DNA of 42,618 bases from Clostridia bacterium (GTDB lineage: Bacteria > Bacillota > Clostridia > Christensenellales > Borkfalkiaceae). The DNA lies in assembly GCA_017504465.1 (NCBI GenBank), contig JAFVRE010000047.1, forward strand, positions 1-42,618. The letters are read 5' to 3'. The translations under genes were made by a program, and so were the position numbers. The first letter of the stretch is position 1; each line of letters opens with the position of its first letter. Of this stretch, positions 24,478-32,909 are shown piece after piece. The notes under the pieces are model-generated. The model searched no databases. It saw nothing but the letters and a program-made list of their open reading frames with translations, and was not told the origin of the DNA.

Positions 24478-24840
24478 TTACTTTTTAACCTTGAGAGTAA
24501 CGAGGATTTCTCCGTCCGACGTTTGCGTGCGGGTAAGGCATACGCTATCCACTAAGAACAGCCCCCTACCGTGTTCGGAGAATACGTCCGAGCATACGCT
24601 TTTTTCGGGCAAAAGATAGGGTTTTGTGGACGTTATTTTTAAATTGATAAGCCCGTCTTTTATCTCGGTATGCAACGACGCGATTCCGTCCGAATGTTTT
24701 AATACATTTCCGACAAGTTCGCTCACAACCAACTTACTGTCAAAAATACTCTCCATCGGGATTTCAAAGCGGAGAAGATGCTCGCAAAGACGTTCCATTG
24801 CTTCTTGCAGGTCTTTCAAATCATTGACTTTAAAAAACAT
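24478..24840 (-). CDS. RsbW/SpoIIAB-like ATP-binding anti-sigma protein
   Basis: This 120-aa GHKL-type ATPase has an intact N-box 'VSELVGNVLKHSD' (about residues 38-50; Glu and Asn for Mg-ATP) and a 'GRGLFLVDSV' G2-type box (about 91-100). Such small proteins bind a sigma factor and phosphorylate a STAS partner by partner switching. It lies 43 nt downstream of the sigma gene, the opposite order from the spoIIA operon. It is the intact one of two ATPase-like proteins in this operon and is therefore the more likely kinase. Confidence 0.85.
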   Translation of the reverse strand: MFFKVNDLKDLQEAMERLCEHLLRFEIPMESIFDSKLVVSELVGNVLKHSDGIASLHTEIKDGLINLKITSTKPYLLPEKSVCSDVFSEHGRGLFLVDSVCLTRTQTSDGEILVTLKVKK

Positions 24841-24883
24841 TTCTTCTCCTCCTTTGTCGTTTTTGAATGGATTAAGCGAACGC

Positions 24884-25627
24884 TTATTCCACTTTTTCTA
24901 ATTTTTCTTTGAGTTTAGCAAGTACCTTTCGTTCTAAGCGCGAGACGAACATCTGGGACACGCCCAAGCGCTTTGCCGTTTCGCTTTGAGAAAGCTCGTC
25001 AACAAAACGGTATTTGACTACTTTACGTTCGGTGTCCGTCAGGTACTGCATTGCCGCGCGTAGCGTTTCCTTAGTTTCAAATTCTTCGTATTTATCCTCG
25101 GGATCTGCAATCAGTCCGTACAGCGATTGCTCGTTGTCATCGTCGCCCATGCGCATTCCGTCAAGAGAGACCGTGCCTGCAATTTCAAGGGCGCGAACAA
25201 CTAATTCTTCCGAAACGCCTATACCTTCTGAAATTTCCTTGATTTTGGGTTTTTCACCGTTTTTGGCTTGGTATTCATTGCAAAAGGCGCGAACGCGCGC
25301 TCCGACTTCGCTCAGCCGCCTCGGTACTTTCACCAGCCGAGATTTATCGCGGAAATAATTTTTTATTTCCCCTGCAATCGTGGGCGTAATAAAGGTGGAG
25401 AACTGCATCCCAAGCGAAGGATCGAAACGGTCTATTCCACGCAAAAGCGCGAGTGACGCCACCTGTTTCAAATCGTCGTACTCCACACCCCTTCCCACAA
25501 ATTTCTTTGCGAGAATATCGGCTATGTACAAGTATTTTTCCGCGATTTGATTCCTGATAGAAACGTCGCCCGTCTGCTTATACCGTATAAAAAGTTCGTT
25601 TGTCTTTTCTTCCGCCATCACACTCAC
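24884..25627 (-). CDS. SigB/SigF-family RNA polymerase sigma factor
   Basis: This 247-aa sigma-70 family protein has region 2 (about residues 20-90: 'DDLKQVASLALLRGIDRFDP', 'FSTFITPTIAGEIKNYFRD'), region 3 ('VKVPRRLSEVGARVRAF') and region 4 helix-turn-helix (about 195-240: 'LSQSETAKRLGVSQMFVSRLERK'). The 'RDKSRLVKVPRR' stretch and lack of an extra N-terminal segment place it nearer to general-stress SigB than to sporulation SigF, but this is not decisive. The GTG at 25627 overlaps the previous stop by 4 nt; an ATG at 25618 is an alternative. Neither has a strong ribosome site, so coupling to the upstream gene is likely. Flanking STAS and ATPase genes imply control by partner switching. Confidence 0.93.
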   Translation of the reverse strand: MSVMAEEKTNELFIRYKQTGDVSIRNQIAEKYLYIADILAKKFVGRGVEYDDLKQVASLALLRGIDRFDPSLGMQFSTFITPTIAGEIKNYFRDKSRLVKVPRRLSEVGARVRAFCNEYQAKNGEKPKIKEISEGIGVSEELVVRALEIAGTVSLDGMRMGDDDNEQSLYGLIADPEDKYEEFETKETLRAAMQYLTDTERKVVKYRFVDELSQSETAKRLGVSQMFVSRLERKVLAKLKEKLEKVE

Positions 25628-25977
25628 GCTGCGAACGAGATTTTTACAACCCGCTCCTTCTCTTTTTCAAAATCAACTTTTCCAAGCAACGCGTCCAAAA
25701 GCGCGTAGGAAATTTCATCCTCGATCCCCTCTTCCTTTTCCCCGGGTTCGCCGACGCCTATAACCGCGCAGGATAAAGCTTCGCCCGTTTCAAAACGGAC
25801 GCTTGCCTTTTTAAAGCCGTTACGCTTTAAAATGAGTAGGCTTTCGGTTACGCACACCTTGAAGTCCTCGGACGAGTCGGGATCAAAACCGACGAGTGCG
25901 CAAAGTCCGCCCGTCGTCAAACGCACGGTTGTGAAATACTCCCCTTCTAAAGGTAATTCTATCGTGAATACGTTCAT
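25624..25977 (-). CDS. Degenerate GHKL/RsbW-like protein
   Basis: This 117-aa protein has the position (between STAS and sigma) and layout of SpoIIAB/RsbW: 'TTVRLTTGGLCALVGF', then the helix 'DFKVCVTESLLILKRNGF' aligned with the N-box, then beta strands 'ASVRFE' and 'SCAVIGVGEP'. The Glu of the N-box is present but the Mg-coordinating Asn is not (L-I-L-K follows). The glycine-rich ATP-lid is absent ('GIEDEISYALLDALL'). It may be a non-kinase scaffold or adapter. It starts 2 nt after the STAS stop and overlaps the sigma start by 4 nt, so all three are translationally coupled. The relation to RsbW is by eye and moderately sure. Confidence 0.6.
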   Translation of the reverse strand: MNVFTIELPLEGEYFTTVRLTTGGLCALVGFDPDSSEDFKVCVTESLLILKRNGFKKASVRFETGEALSCAVIGVGEPGEKEEGIEDEISYALLDALLGKVDFEKEKERVVKISFAA

Positions 25978-25979
25978 CT

Positions 25980-26288
25980 TTACGCTATCTCCATAATGCT
26001 GTCAAGCGAACAAATCAAAAAGAGTTTTTTGATCTTCGCGGGCAGGTTGACAAGGGACATGGTATGCCCATTTGTCTTTACCTTCTTCAAAATCTTCACA
26101 AACGTTCCGAGCGTGGTGCTGTCGATAAACGCAAGCTCAGCGCAGTCGAAATGTAAATTCGCAGGCGAGTTTTCATACGCGCTAACTACGATATTATAAA
26201 ATTCTTCCGCGTTGCCTGCGTCTATATCGCCCAAAAGGTTAAACGCAAGCTTGTTTTCGTTAAGTCCGTTCAAACGCACTTGTTCCAT
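25980..26288 (-). CDS. STAS-domain anti-anti-sigma factor (RsbV/SpoIIAA-like)
   Basis: This 102-aa single STAS domain has 'NKLAFNLLGDIDAGNAEEF' at the start and the phosphoacceptor region 'LAFIDSTTLGTF' (Ser near residue 57), the site phosphorylated by RsbW/SpoIIAB-type kinases. Dephosphorylated STAS protein frees the sigma factor by binding the kinase. I chose the ATG at 26288 because AGAGGAG lies 7 nt upstream and the STAS domain begins there; the longer frame to 26357 would add 23 very basic residues not seen in the family and lacks a ribosome site. It is the first gene of the STAS, ATPase-like, sigma, ATPase operon. Confidence 0.9.
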   Translation of the reverse strand: MEQVRLNGLNENKLAFNLLGDIDAGNAEEFYNIVVSAYENSPANLHFDCAELAFIDSTTLGTFVKILKKVKTNGHTMSLVNLPAKIKKLFLICSLDSIMEIA

Positions 26289-26304
26289 AATTTTTCTCCT
26301 CTTT

Positions 26305-26318
26305 CGCGCTTTCGCGCG
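26305..26318 (-). other. GNRA-tetraloop hairpin just upstream of the STAS ribosome site
   Basis: On the minus strand CGCGC-GAAA-GCGCG forms a perfect 5-bp all-GC stem with a GAAA tetraloop, ending a few bases before AGAGGAG. It could stabilise the leader or modulate ribosome access. Confidence 0.55.
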
Positions 26319-26358
26319 GTTGATTGGCTTTGAATGTCTTATATATATGTAACGCAAA

Positions 26359-26394
26359 CGGGCGGGATTCTAAACGCTCCGCCCGATTTTTTTT
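26359..26394 (+). terminator. GC-rich hairpin with plus-strand T-run
   Basis: A 7-bp CGGGCGG/CCGCCCG stem (26359-26365 with 26379-26385) is followed on the plus strand by T8 (26387-26394). Genes on both sides are on the minus strand, where the tail is only TTT. It may end the metal-permease transcript weakly or stop antisense transcription entering that gene. Confidence 0.55.
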
Positions 26395-27340
26395 ATAAAA
26401 GTATAGAAAATACGTTAAAAATCACGCCTATGAGCACGGCTATCACGTAAGAAAAGGCTATCATCGCAAGGTTACGTTTCCACTTTTTCGTGTTTTTGAG
26501 CAATACGACAAACCCAAGCCCTGCATTTGCGCAAAGCCCTGCAAGGCAAGAACCAAAACTGATTCCGCCCATTAAAAAGGTTTCCGTTATAACCACGGAC
26601 GAGGCGCAATTGGGGATTAATCCGATTGCCGACGTCAAAAAGGGCTGTAAAAATAAATTCTTTTGCATAAACGCAGAAAAACTCGCTTCGCCGACAAGTT
26701 CAATCAAATACCCAAGCGCAAAATTGACGAAAAAGATAAACCCTGCTACCTTGAGCGCGTGCAACAACGGTACGACGAAATAGGTATAGACCGGTCTTGC
26801 TGAATCGTGCGGTTTACCGCAAGAAACACACTCGCCCTGCGATAACTGTTCCTCGAGATACCCGCGCATAAAAATCTCATGCACGGTGGCAGGCGCTTTG
26901 TCTGCATCGTAAACGGGCTTTTGACGGAGTTTTTCCGCCTTACCTATCCATTTTAAAACCGCATCCACGCCATATCCAACAAGCGCGCCTAAAAGGATTT
27001 TACTCACAAACAAGGGGAGCAGGTACGCCGCTCCGACGCCGTCCGAAAGCAAAATGATAAACGCTTCGTCGCTGGTAGAGAGAAAAATCGCGAACAACGT
27101 ACCCATAGTGATATATTTTTGCTCGAACAGTTTTGCCGACATTACCGAAAAGCCGCATTGCGGAATTAAACCCGTCGCAGCGCCTATAAGCGGCGCAGCT
27201 TTGCCCTGCAAACGCTTAGACGAAGACAAATCCGTTTTGTTTTCAAGAAGTTCTATCGCTACGTAAACGATAATCAGCCAAGGAAGCAGCGTAAGCGTAT
27301 CCTTTAACGCGTGATCCAACGCGTGCAAAAATTCATGCAT
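26393..27340 (-). CDS. Putative manganese/heavy-metal permease (ArsP_2/PF11449-like)
   Basis: This 315-aa protein has about eight to ten membrane segments and two similar half motifs: 'GLIPQCGFSVM...STSDEAFIIL' in the first half (about residues 50-95) and 'GLIPNCASSVVITE...GLCANAGLG' in the second (about 245-290). This internal repeat with P-x-C is typical of the putative manganese transporter / ArsP-like permease family. A cytoplasmic loop holds 'CVSCGKPHD', a possible metal-binding cysteine pair. I placed the start at 27340: GGAGGAG precedes it and it shares one base with the tsaD stop (TAATG). The upstream extension in the same frame overlaps tsaD and is not coding. The cotranscription with tsaD is positional and may have no functional meaning. 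Confidence 0.8.
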   Translation of the reverse strand: MHEFLHALDHALKDTLTLLPWLIIVYVAIELLENKTDLSSSKRLQGKAAPLIGAATGLIPQCGFSVMSAKLFEQKYITMGTLFAIFLSTSDEAFIILLSDGVGAAYLLPLFVSKILLGALVGYGVDAVLKWIGKAEKLRQKPVYDADKAPATVHEIFMRGYLEEQLSQGECVSCGKPHDSARPVYTYFVVPLLHALKVAGFIFFVNFALGYLIELVGEASFSAFMQKNLFLQPFLTSAIGLIPNCASSVVITETFLMGGISFGSCLAGLCANAGLGFVVLLKNTKKWKRNLAMIAFSYVIAVLIGVIFNVFSILL

Positions 27341-28413
27341 TACACTCCTCCTTTTTTCGGGACGTTTAACGTCGTCGTCAAAGGAATGGACGCCTTTGCA
27401 TTTAAGCTCATATCCGCAAAATTGCCGTTTTGGAATTGAATTAACCCTTCCGCCGCGATCATGGACGCGTTGTCGGTACAAAATCTCTTTTCTGGCAATA
27501 CGAGCTTAATCCTCTTTTTTTCGCAAGCCGATTTCAAACTTTCGCGAAGATAGGTGTTTGCGCCGACGCCACCGCCGACCGTTACGGTATCTACACGCTT
27601 TTCTTTCACCGCTTCCATTGTCTTTTCGACAAGTACGTCGATTGCGGCTTTTTGGAAAGAACACGCCACGTCCGCCTTGGAATAAGCTTCACCCTTTTGC
27701 TCTTTTGTATGGCAATAATTGATGACCGCCGTCTTTAAGCCGCTATAAGAGAAGTTATATCCGCCGCCTCCCTTGAACATTTTAGGGAGGGTAACGTTCG
27801 CCACGCCTTCTTTTGCGCAGTTTTCTATATTCGGTCCGCCGGGGTATTTCAGCCCTAACACTCTCGCCACTTTATCAAATGCTTCGCCGACCGCGTCGTC
27901 GAGCGTTGCGCCGAGAATTTCAAATTCCGTTTGATTTTTTGCGTACAAAATCGCCGTGTGACCGCCGCTGCAAAGCAGAGTAACGAAAGGCGGTTTCAAT
28001 GTCTTGTCCGTCAAATACGACGCGGCAAGATGCCCGCGAATATGATTTACCGCAATTAGCGGCTTATTGAGCGCGTAAGCAAGCGATTTTGCAAAGGATA
28101 CCCCAACGAGCAACGCGCCGAGTAAGCCAGCACCGTAAGTAACGGCTATGGCGTCGATATCCTGATAGGTAATGCCTGCGTTTTGGACTGCGCGCTCTAC
28201 CACCTTCGCAATCTCGTCCGTGTGCGCGCGAGAGGCTATTTCGGGAACTACGCCGCCGTACAGGGCTTGAATGGTTGCTGAAGAGGCAATCTCGTCGGAT
28301 AAAACCTCACGACCGCGGATTACAGCTGCCGCCGTTTCGTCGCAGGAGGACTCTATCCCCAAAATAATCGGGGATTCTTTGTTTATATCAAGATTGTCGA
28401 AAGGATTGTACAT
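27340..28413 (-). CDS. tsaD: tRNA N6-adenosine threonylcarbamoyltransferase TsaD
   Basis: This 357-aa ASKHA-fold enzyme transfers threonylcarbamoyl from TC-AMP to A37 of ANN-decoding tRNAs, together with TsaB and TsaE (not in this window). Markers: 'LGIESSCDETAAAV' near the start, 'GGVVPEIASRAH', the metal-binding 'NHIRGHLAA' His pair (about residues 122-130), 'CSGGHT', and 'GGVGANTYLR'. Length is normal. It lies 87 nt after prfB and shares its stop with the metal permease start. MtaB at 34106-35362 further modifies the t6A made here. The start has an AGGCAAGGT ribosome site. Confidence 0.97.
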   Translation of the reverse strand: MYNPFDNLDINKESPIILGIESSCDETAAAVIRGREVLSDEIASSATIQALYGGVVPEIASRAHTDEIAKVVERAVQNAGITYQDIDAIAVTYGAGLLGALLVGVSFAKSLAYALNKPLIAVNHIRGHLAASYLTDKTLKPPFVTLLCSGGHTAILYAKNQTEFEILGATLDDAVGEAFDKVARVLGLKYPGGPNIENCAKEGVANVTLPKMFKGGGGYNFSYSGLKTAVINYCHTKEQKGEAYSKADVACSFQKAAIDVLVEKTMEAVKEKRVDTVTVGGGVGANTYLRESLKSACEKKRIKLVLPEKRFCTDNASMIAAEGLIQFQNGNFADMSLNAKASIPLTTTLNVPKKGGV

Positions 28414-28431
28414 ACCTTGCCTCCATTTACG

Positions 28432-28448
28432 TTCAACGCATACCTGCC
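28432..28448 (-). repeat. Dispersed 17-mer repeat (also 20221-20237, 37764-37780)
   Basis: The minus-strand 17-mer GGCAGGTATGCGTTGAA occurs exactly three times in intergenic DNA of this window, all in the same orientation, and in degenerate form at 32898-32909. Two of the four sites form terminator stems. It could also be read as a ribosome-like site followed by ATG-CGT-TGA. Confidence 0.85.
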
Positions 28449-28469
28449 CCTATCGGAGCGTATAAATGT

Positions 28470-28493
28470 AATCGGTGGCGGTTGCCACCGATT
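28470..28493 (-). other. Perfect hairpin between prfB and tsaD
   Basis: A 10-bp AATCGGTGGC/GCCACCGATT stem with a 4-nt loop lies 8 nt after the prfB stop. No T-run follows on the minus strand, so it is a poor terminator and may be an mRNA stabiliser or partial attenuator. Confidence 0.6.
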
Positions 28494-28500
28494 AAGCATA

Positions 28501-29598
28501 TTAAGACTTTTTCAGATAATCGATAATAAAGCCGTGGATATCGCCGTCCATGACCGCTTGAATATCTCCTTTTTCATAGCCCGTGCGGTGGTCTTTCGCC
28601 ATCGTGTACGGACAAAATACGTAAGAGCGGATTTGCGCGCCCCACTCGATTTTCTTCACGTCGCCCTTTAAAGCATCCGCTTCCGCTTGACGTTCTTGAA
28701 TCTTTCTTTCAAGAAGCTTCGAACGCAGCATTTGGAAACAAAATTCTTTGTTTTGAAGCTGAGAACGCTCATTTTGGCATTGTACCACAATCCCTGTCGG
28801 GAAGTGTGTGATACGAACTGCGGACGCTACTTTGTTTACGTTTTGACCGCCTGCGCCGCCCGAGTGATAAATATCGATACGGATATCGTCGTCGTTGATT
28901 TCCACTTCGTTGTCGTCTTCTACCTCGGGCATAACTTCAAGGGAGCAAAAGGACGTTTGTCTGCGCTTGTTCGCGTCGAAGGGGGAAATACGGACAAGGC
29001 GGTGTACGCCCATTTCCGCTTTCAAGAACCCATAAGCGTTTTCACCTTCTACACGGAAATCCACGCTCTTATAGCCTGCGCCGTCGCCTGCTTCTCTATC
29101 GAGTTCGATAACTTTAAAGCCGCGCTTTTCGCAATATCTGCAATACATTCTGTAAAGCATGGAGCACCAGTCACAAGCTTCCGTACCGCCTGCGCCTGCG
29201 TGCAGGGCAAGCATAGCGTTGTGGGAATCGTAAGGCCCTTTCAAGATGGCGCGGATACGCATATCTTCAATTTCCTTTTCTGCCACTACGAGCATTTCAT
29301 CAAGCTCGGCAACCAAGCTTTCGTCGCCCGTTTCTTCAATGAGATCAATAACGTCGCCTGCGTCCGAAAGCGCTTGTGCGCCTTCTTCGTACGCCGTAAT
29401 TTTGTTGCGGATCGCCGCTACCTCTTTGCCGATTTTGGTGGATCTTTCAAGGTCTTGCCAAATATCAGGGTTTTCCTGTTCCTTTTCAAGTTCCGCAAGG
29501 CGTATTTTTTGATTGTCGATATCGAGCGCGTAGCCTGCTTCTTCGAGCACCGCGCGCATATTTTGGATTTTAAATCTATAATCGTCTGCTTTGAACAT
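28501..29598 (-). CDS. prfB: Peptide chain release factor 2
   Basis: This 365-aa protein releases peptides at UGA and UAA codons. The class-specific anticodon tripeptide SPF ('VRISPFDANKRRQ', about residue 203) identifies RF2, and the universal 'GGAGGQNVNKV' (about 248) provides the peptidyl-tRNA hydrolysis GGQ. The reading frame is continuous from the ATG. At the place where most prfB genes have the programmed +1 frameshift (after 'GY'), the codons are GCG CTC GAT, with no in-frame UGA, so autoregulatory frameshifting is absent. It starts 8 nt after the secA stop, and tsaD follows. Confidence 0.97.
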   Translation of the reverse strand: MFKADDYRFKIQNMRAVLEEAGYALDIDNQKIRLAELEKEQENPDIWQDLERSTKIGKEVAAIRNKITAYEEGAQALSDAGDVIDLIEETGDESLVAELDEMLVVAEKEIEDMRIRAILKGPYDSHNAMLALHAGAGGTEACDWCSMLYRMYCRYCEKRGFKVIELDREAGDGAGYKSVDFRVEGENAYGFLKAEMGVHRLVRISPFDANKRRQTSFCSLEVMPEVEDDNEVEINDDDIRIDIYHSGGAGGQNVNKVASAVRITHFPTGIVVQCQNERSQLQNKEFCFQMLRSKLLERKIQERQAEADALKGDVKKIEWGAQIRSYVFCPYTMAKDHRTGYEKGDIQAVMDGDIHGFIIDYLKKS

Positions 29599-29606
29599 AC
29601 TATTCC

Positions 29607-32579
29607 TTATTTCTCTTCGTTGTCCTTATTCGTTGCATTCGTTTGCGTGGATTGAACAGGTTGCGCAGGTCTATTAGAAGACATTGCACTCAAAGGCACG
29701 GGCATTTGTCTGCGAAGCGGTTTACGCGCCGCCGTGGACTGCGTTGCCGTTTGTCCGGTGGGGGCAGATACGGGACGAGCAGCGTTTTGCGCCGTTTGAG
29801 GCTGCGCCGGACGCATTTCCACCTTAACCTTCAAAAGCACGGAAATCGTCGTTCTTTGGATACGTTCAACCATTTCGTCGAACATATCGAACCCTTCTTT
29901 TTTATACGAGATGACGGGATCTACTTGACCGTACGCACGAAGACCGATACCTTTTCTAAGCTGATCCATTGCGTCGATATGATCGATCCAGTTTCTATCA
30001 ACCGTCATGAGCAATACGTGTCTTTCTGCGCTGTAGAAATCAGCTCCGAGCGCTTTGAGCTCTTCTATTTTCTTTTCGTATTCCTTAATCGCTTTCTTCG
30101 TGATTTTGGAAATCGCCATTTCGTAATCCCATCTTACGAGCTTTTCACGGGTTACGTAATTGCAACCTTCGGGTAAAATCTTCGCTTCGAGGGCTTGATT
30201 GAGTTCCACTTCACTCCAAAGCTCAGGCAAGTCTTCGATATTGACCGTGCTCGCTACAACCTCCGCAACGTAATCGGGGATATATTTCAAAATTTGTTCG
30301 TGGACGTTTTCGCCCTTCAAGACCTTCATACGTTCCGCGTACATAACTTCACGTTGCTTGTTCATGACGTCATCGTATTGAAGAACGTTTTTACGGATAC
30401 CGAAGTTTCTGCCTTCGATATTCTTTTGCGCGTTTTCAATACCGCGCGAAAGCATCTTCGATTGCAAACAGGTATCTTCGTCGATTTTGAAGGAGTCGTA
30501 AAGCGCCTTCATTCTTTCGCCGCCGAAACGCTTTACAAGATCGTCTTCCAAGGACAAGAAGAATACCGATAAACCGATATCCCCTTGACGGCCTGCACGG
30601 CCACGGAGCTGGTTGTCTATACGGCGGGATTCATGGCGTTCGGTACCGATAATGCAAAGCCCGCCCGCTGCGATTACTTCTTCCTTTTCCGCATCCGTTT
30701 GCGCTTTGTAATACTCGTAAACCTTCACGTAACGTTCGCGGAGTGTTTGGATGTTTTCAGGCACGTCGGTAATGTACGTGCTGATTGCAAGCTCAATATC
30801 TTCAGGGGTTGCGCCCTCTTCACGCAAACGCTTTTTCGCGAGATATTCAGGGTTACCGCCGAGCAAGATGTCCGTACCACGACCAGCCATGTTCGTGGAA
30901 ATGGTTACCGCGCCCTTCTTACCTGCTTGCGCTACGATTTCCGCTTCGCGTTCGTGGTTCTTTGCGTTCAAGATATTATGTCTAACGCCGTTTCTCTTAA
31001 GAAGTCTTGAAATTTCTTCCGATTTATCAACGGACGAAGTACCGACAAGGATAGGCTGGCCCGCTGCGTGACGTTCTACGATCTCGTTTACGATCGCGCG
31101 CTTTTTACCATCTACCGTCGAATAGACCATATCGGGCAAATCCACACGTTGAATGGGTTTGTTGGTGGGGATTTCCACAACGTCCAAAGAGTAAATCGTT
31201 CTAAATTCCGCTTCTTCCGTCTTTGCCGTACCCGTCATACCCGAAAGCTTTTTATATAATCTGAAGTAGTTTTGGAAGGTAATCGTTGCATAGGTCTTAT
31301 TTTCACTTCTAACCTCTACCCCTTCCTTCGCTTCGATTGCTTGGTGCAAACCGTCCGAATAACGACGGCCGATCATCAATCTGCCCGTAAATTCGTCAAC
31401 GATAATAACTTCGCTTTCATTTACGATATAGTCCTCGTCAAGCTTGAAAAGCTTGTGCGCCTTGAGCGCTTGTTGAATGTGGTGGTTAAGGTCTGCGTGT
31501 TTAATTTCCGCAATATTGTCGATATGGAAGAAACGTTCCGCTTTACGAGCACCGCTGTCCGTAAGTTCGACCGTTTTTTCCTTTCTCGAAATGATATAAT
31601 CCCAGTCCTTGTTCTTTGCAAGCGATTTTTTGCCTTCGGGCGCGTTTGCCGCCGCCAAAGCGCGCTTTTCCGCGAGCTCTGCCTCGTAGTTCGCTTGTTC
31701 TTCCAAGGTCATCGTGGTATAATCCACCTCATCTTCTTCATCTTCTTCGATTTGGGCTACCTTTTTCTTTTTGCTCTTCTTGTTTTCACGAAGCTGTCTG
31801 TATTCTTCGTCTTCCTGTTCTTTCAATTCGTCGTCAAATCCGCCCGAAAGCGTGCGAACGAATTTATCCACTTGCACGTACAAATCCGAGGATTTTTCGC
31901 CTTTGCCCGAAATGATGAGCGGGGTTCTTGCTTCGTCGATTAAAATGGAGTCAACTTCGTCCACGATCGCAAACGTAAGATCGCGCTGAACCATCTTCTT
32001 GATGTCCGTTTTAAGATTGTCACGAAGATAGTCGAACCCGAATTCGTTGTTCGTACCGTAAACGATATCGCACTTGTACGCATCGCGCTTTTCGTCGTCT
32101 TCCATACCGGGTACGACTACGCCGACGGTAAGCCCCATAAACTTGTGTACCTTACCCATCCATTCCGCGTCACGCTTTGCAAGATAGTCGTTAACCGTGA
32201 CTACGTGTACGCTTTTACCCGTCAATGCGTTGAGATACGCGGGAAGCGTCGAAACGAGCGTCTTACCTTCACCCGTACGCATTTCTGCGATACGGCCTTG
32301 ATGCAAACAAATACCGCCGATAATCTGTACGCGGAAATGTTTCATCTTAAGTACACGCCAAGCTGCCTCACGGAGCGCGGCAAACGCGTCGGGAAGAATA
32401 TCGTCAAGCGTTTCTCCCTTAGAAAGACGGTCCTTTAAAATCGGCGTTTGCGATTTTAATTCCTCGTCGCTCATTGCAGCGTAGTAGCTTTCTTTCGATT
32501 CTACAATATCCGCAATCTTGCCCAGCTTTTTCAAGCTTTTTCTTGCATCCGTGCCCATTAAATAATTCACTAATCCCAT
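29607..32579 (-). CDS. secA: Preprotein translocase ATPase SecA
   Basis: This 990-aa motor ATPase drives proteins through SecYEG. Motifs: Walker A 'MRTGEGKTL' (about residues 100-108), 'DEVDSILIDEARTPLIISG' (207-225), 'FQNYFRLYKKLSGMTGTAKTE' and 'MAGRGTDILLGGN' in the second motor domain. An insertion of about 75 residues (250-324), strongly acidic and basic with a KKSKKKK stretch, interrupts the preprotein cross-linking region. The C-terminus is a Pro/Gln/Ala-rich tail without the Cys-rich SEC-C zinc motif. I placed the start at ATG 32579 (GGAG, 7 nt spacing, 'MGLVNYLMG') rather than 11 codons upstream. It is the first gene of secA-prfB-tsaD-metal permease. Confidence 0.96.
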   Translation of the reverse strand: MGLVNYLMGTDARKSLKKLGKIADIVESKESYYAAMSDEELKSQTPILKDRLSKGETLDDILPDAFAALREAAWRVLKMKHFRVQIIGGICLHQGRIAEMRTGEGKTLVSTLPAYLNALTGKSVHVVTVNDYLAKRDAEWMGKVHKFMGLTVGVVVPGMEDDEKRDAYKCDIVYGTNNEFGFDYLRDNLKTDIKKMVQRDLTFAIVDEVDSILIDEARTPLIISGKGEKSSDLYVQVDKFVRTLSGGFDDELKEQEDEEYRQLRENKKSKKKKVAQIEEDEEDEVDYTTMTLEEQANYEAELAEKRALAAANAPEGKKSLAKNKDWDYIISRKEKTVELTDSGARKAERFFHIDNIAEIKHADLNHHIQQALKAHKLFKLDEDYIVNESEVIIVDEFTGRLMIGRRYSDGLHQAIEAKEGVEVRSENKTYATITFQNYFRLYKKLSGMTGTAKTEEAEFRTIYSLDVVEIPTNKPIQRVDLPDMVYSTVDGKKRAIVNEIVERHAAGQPILVGTSSVDKSEEISRLLKRNGVRHNILNAKNHEREAEIVAQAGKKGAVTISTNMAGRGTDILLGGNPEYLAKKRLREEGATPEDIELAISTYITDVPENIQTLRERYVKVYEYYKAQTDAEKEEVIAAGGLCIIGTERHESRRIDNQLRGRAGRQGDIGLSVFFLSLEDDLVKRFGGERMKALYDSFKIDEDTCLQSKMLSRGIENAQKNIEGRNFGIRKNVLQYDDVMNKQREVMYAERMKVLKGENVHEQILKYIPDYVAEVVASTVNIEDLPELWSEVELNQALEAKILPEGCNYVTREKLVRWDYEMAISKITKKAIKEYEKKIEELKALGADFYSAERHVLLMTVDRNWIDHIDAMDQLRKGIGLRAYGQVDPVISYKKEGFDMFDEMVERIQRTTISVLLKVKVEMRPAQPQTAQNAARPVSAPTGQTATQSTAARKPLRRQMPVPLSAMSSNRPAQPVQSTQTNATNKDNEEK

Positions 32580-32643
32580 TGAAAAACTCCAACTGTTTAT
32601 TGTTTGGCGCAAGGAAACCCCACGCCGTTTTATTCCACTTTCT

Positions 32644-32671
32644 ATTGTACAATATTTTGCCGTAAAATCAA
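32644..32671 (-). promoter_or_regulatory. Probable secA promoter
   Basis: TTGATT (32666-32671) and TACAAT (32644-32649) on the minus strand are 16 nt apart, about 65 nt upstream of the secA ATG. Confidence 0.65.
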
Positions 32672-32868
32672 AGCGTTTTTAAGCGTTTTTAAGAAAAAAA
32701 TCCGTCGATTTCCCACGAATTTACCTTTCTTAAACGTATATTTAGACATATATTGCGACCATTTTAAATATAACCGCTTCCGCTCCCTTTTAATCAAACT
32801 TTTGAAATCCTCGAAAAAACCTTATAAAAATCTTCCCGCTCATTTTGATTTTTTAAGAAATTCGGCCG

Positions 32869-32909
32869 AAAAACAAAAGGACAGATACGCATTCGTCGCA
32901 TACCTGCCC
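32869..32909 (-). terminator. Terminator of the HIT/HEXXH operon, built from the dispersed repeat
   Basis: The 12-bp stem (32879-32890 with 32898-32909) pairs fully on the minus strand using three G-U pairs but has three A-C mismatches on the plus strand, so it is strand-specific. A T-rich tail follows. Its 5' arm is a degenerate copy of the 17-mer repeat. Confidence 0.85.
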
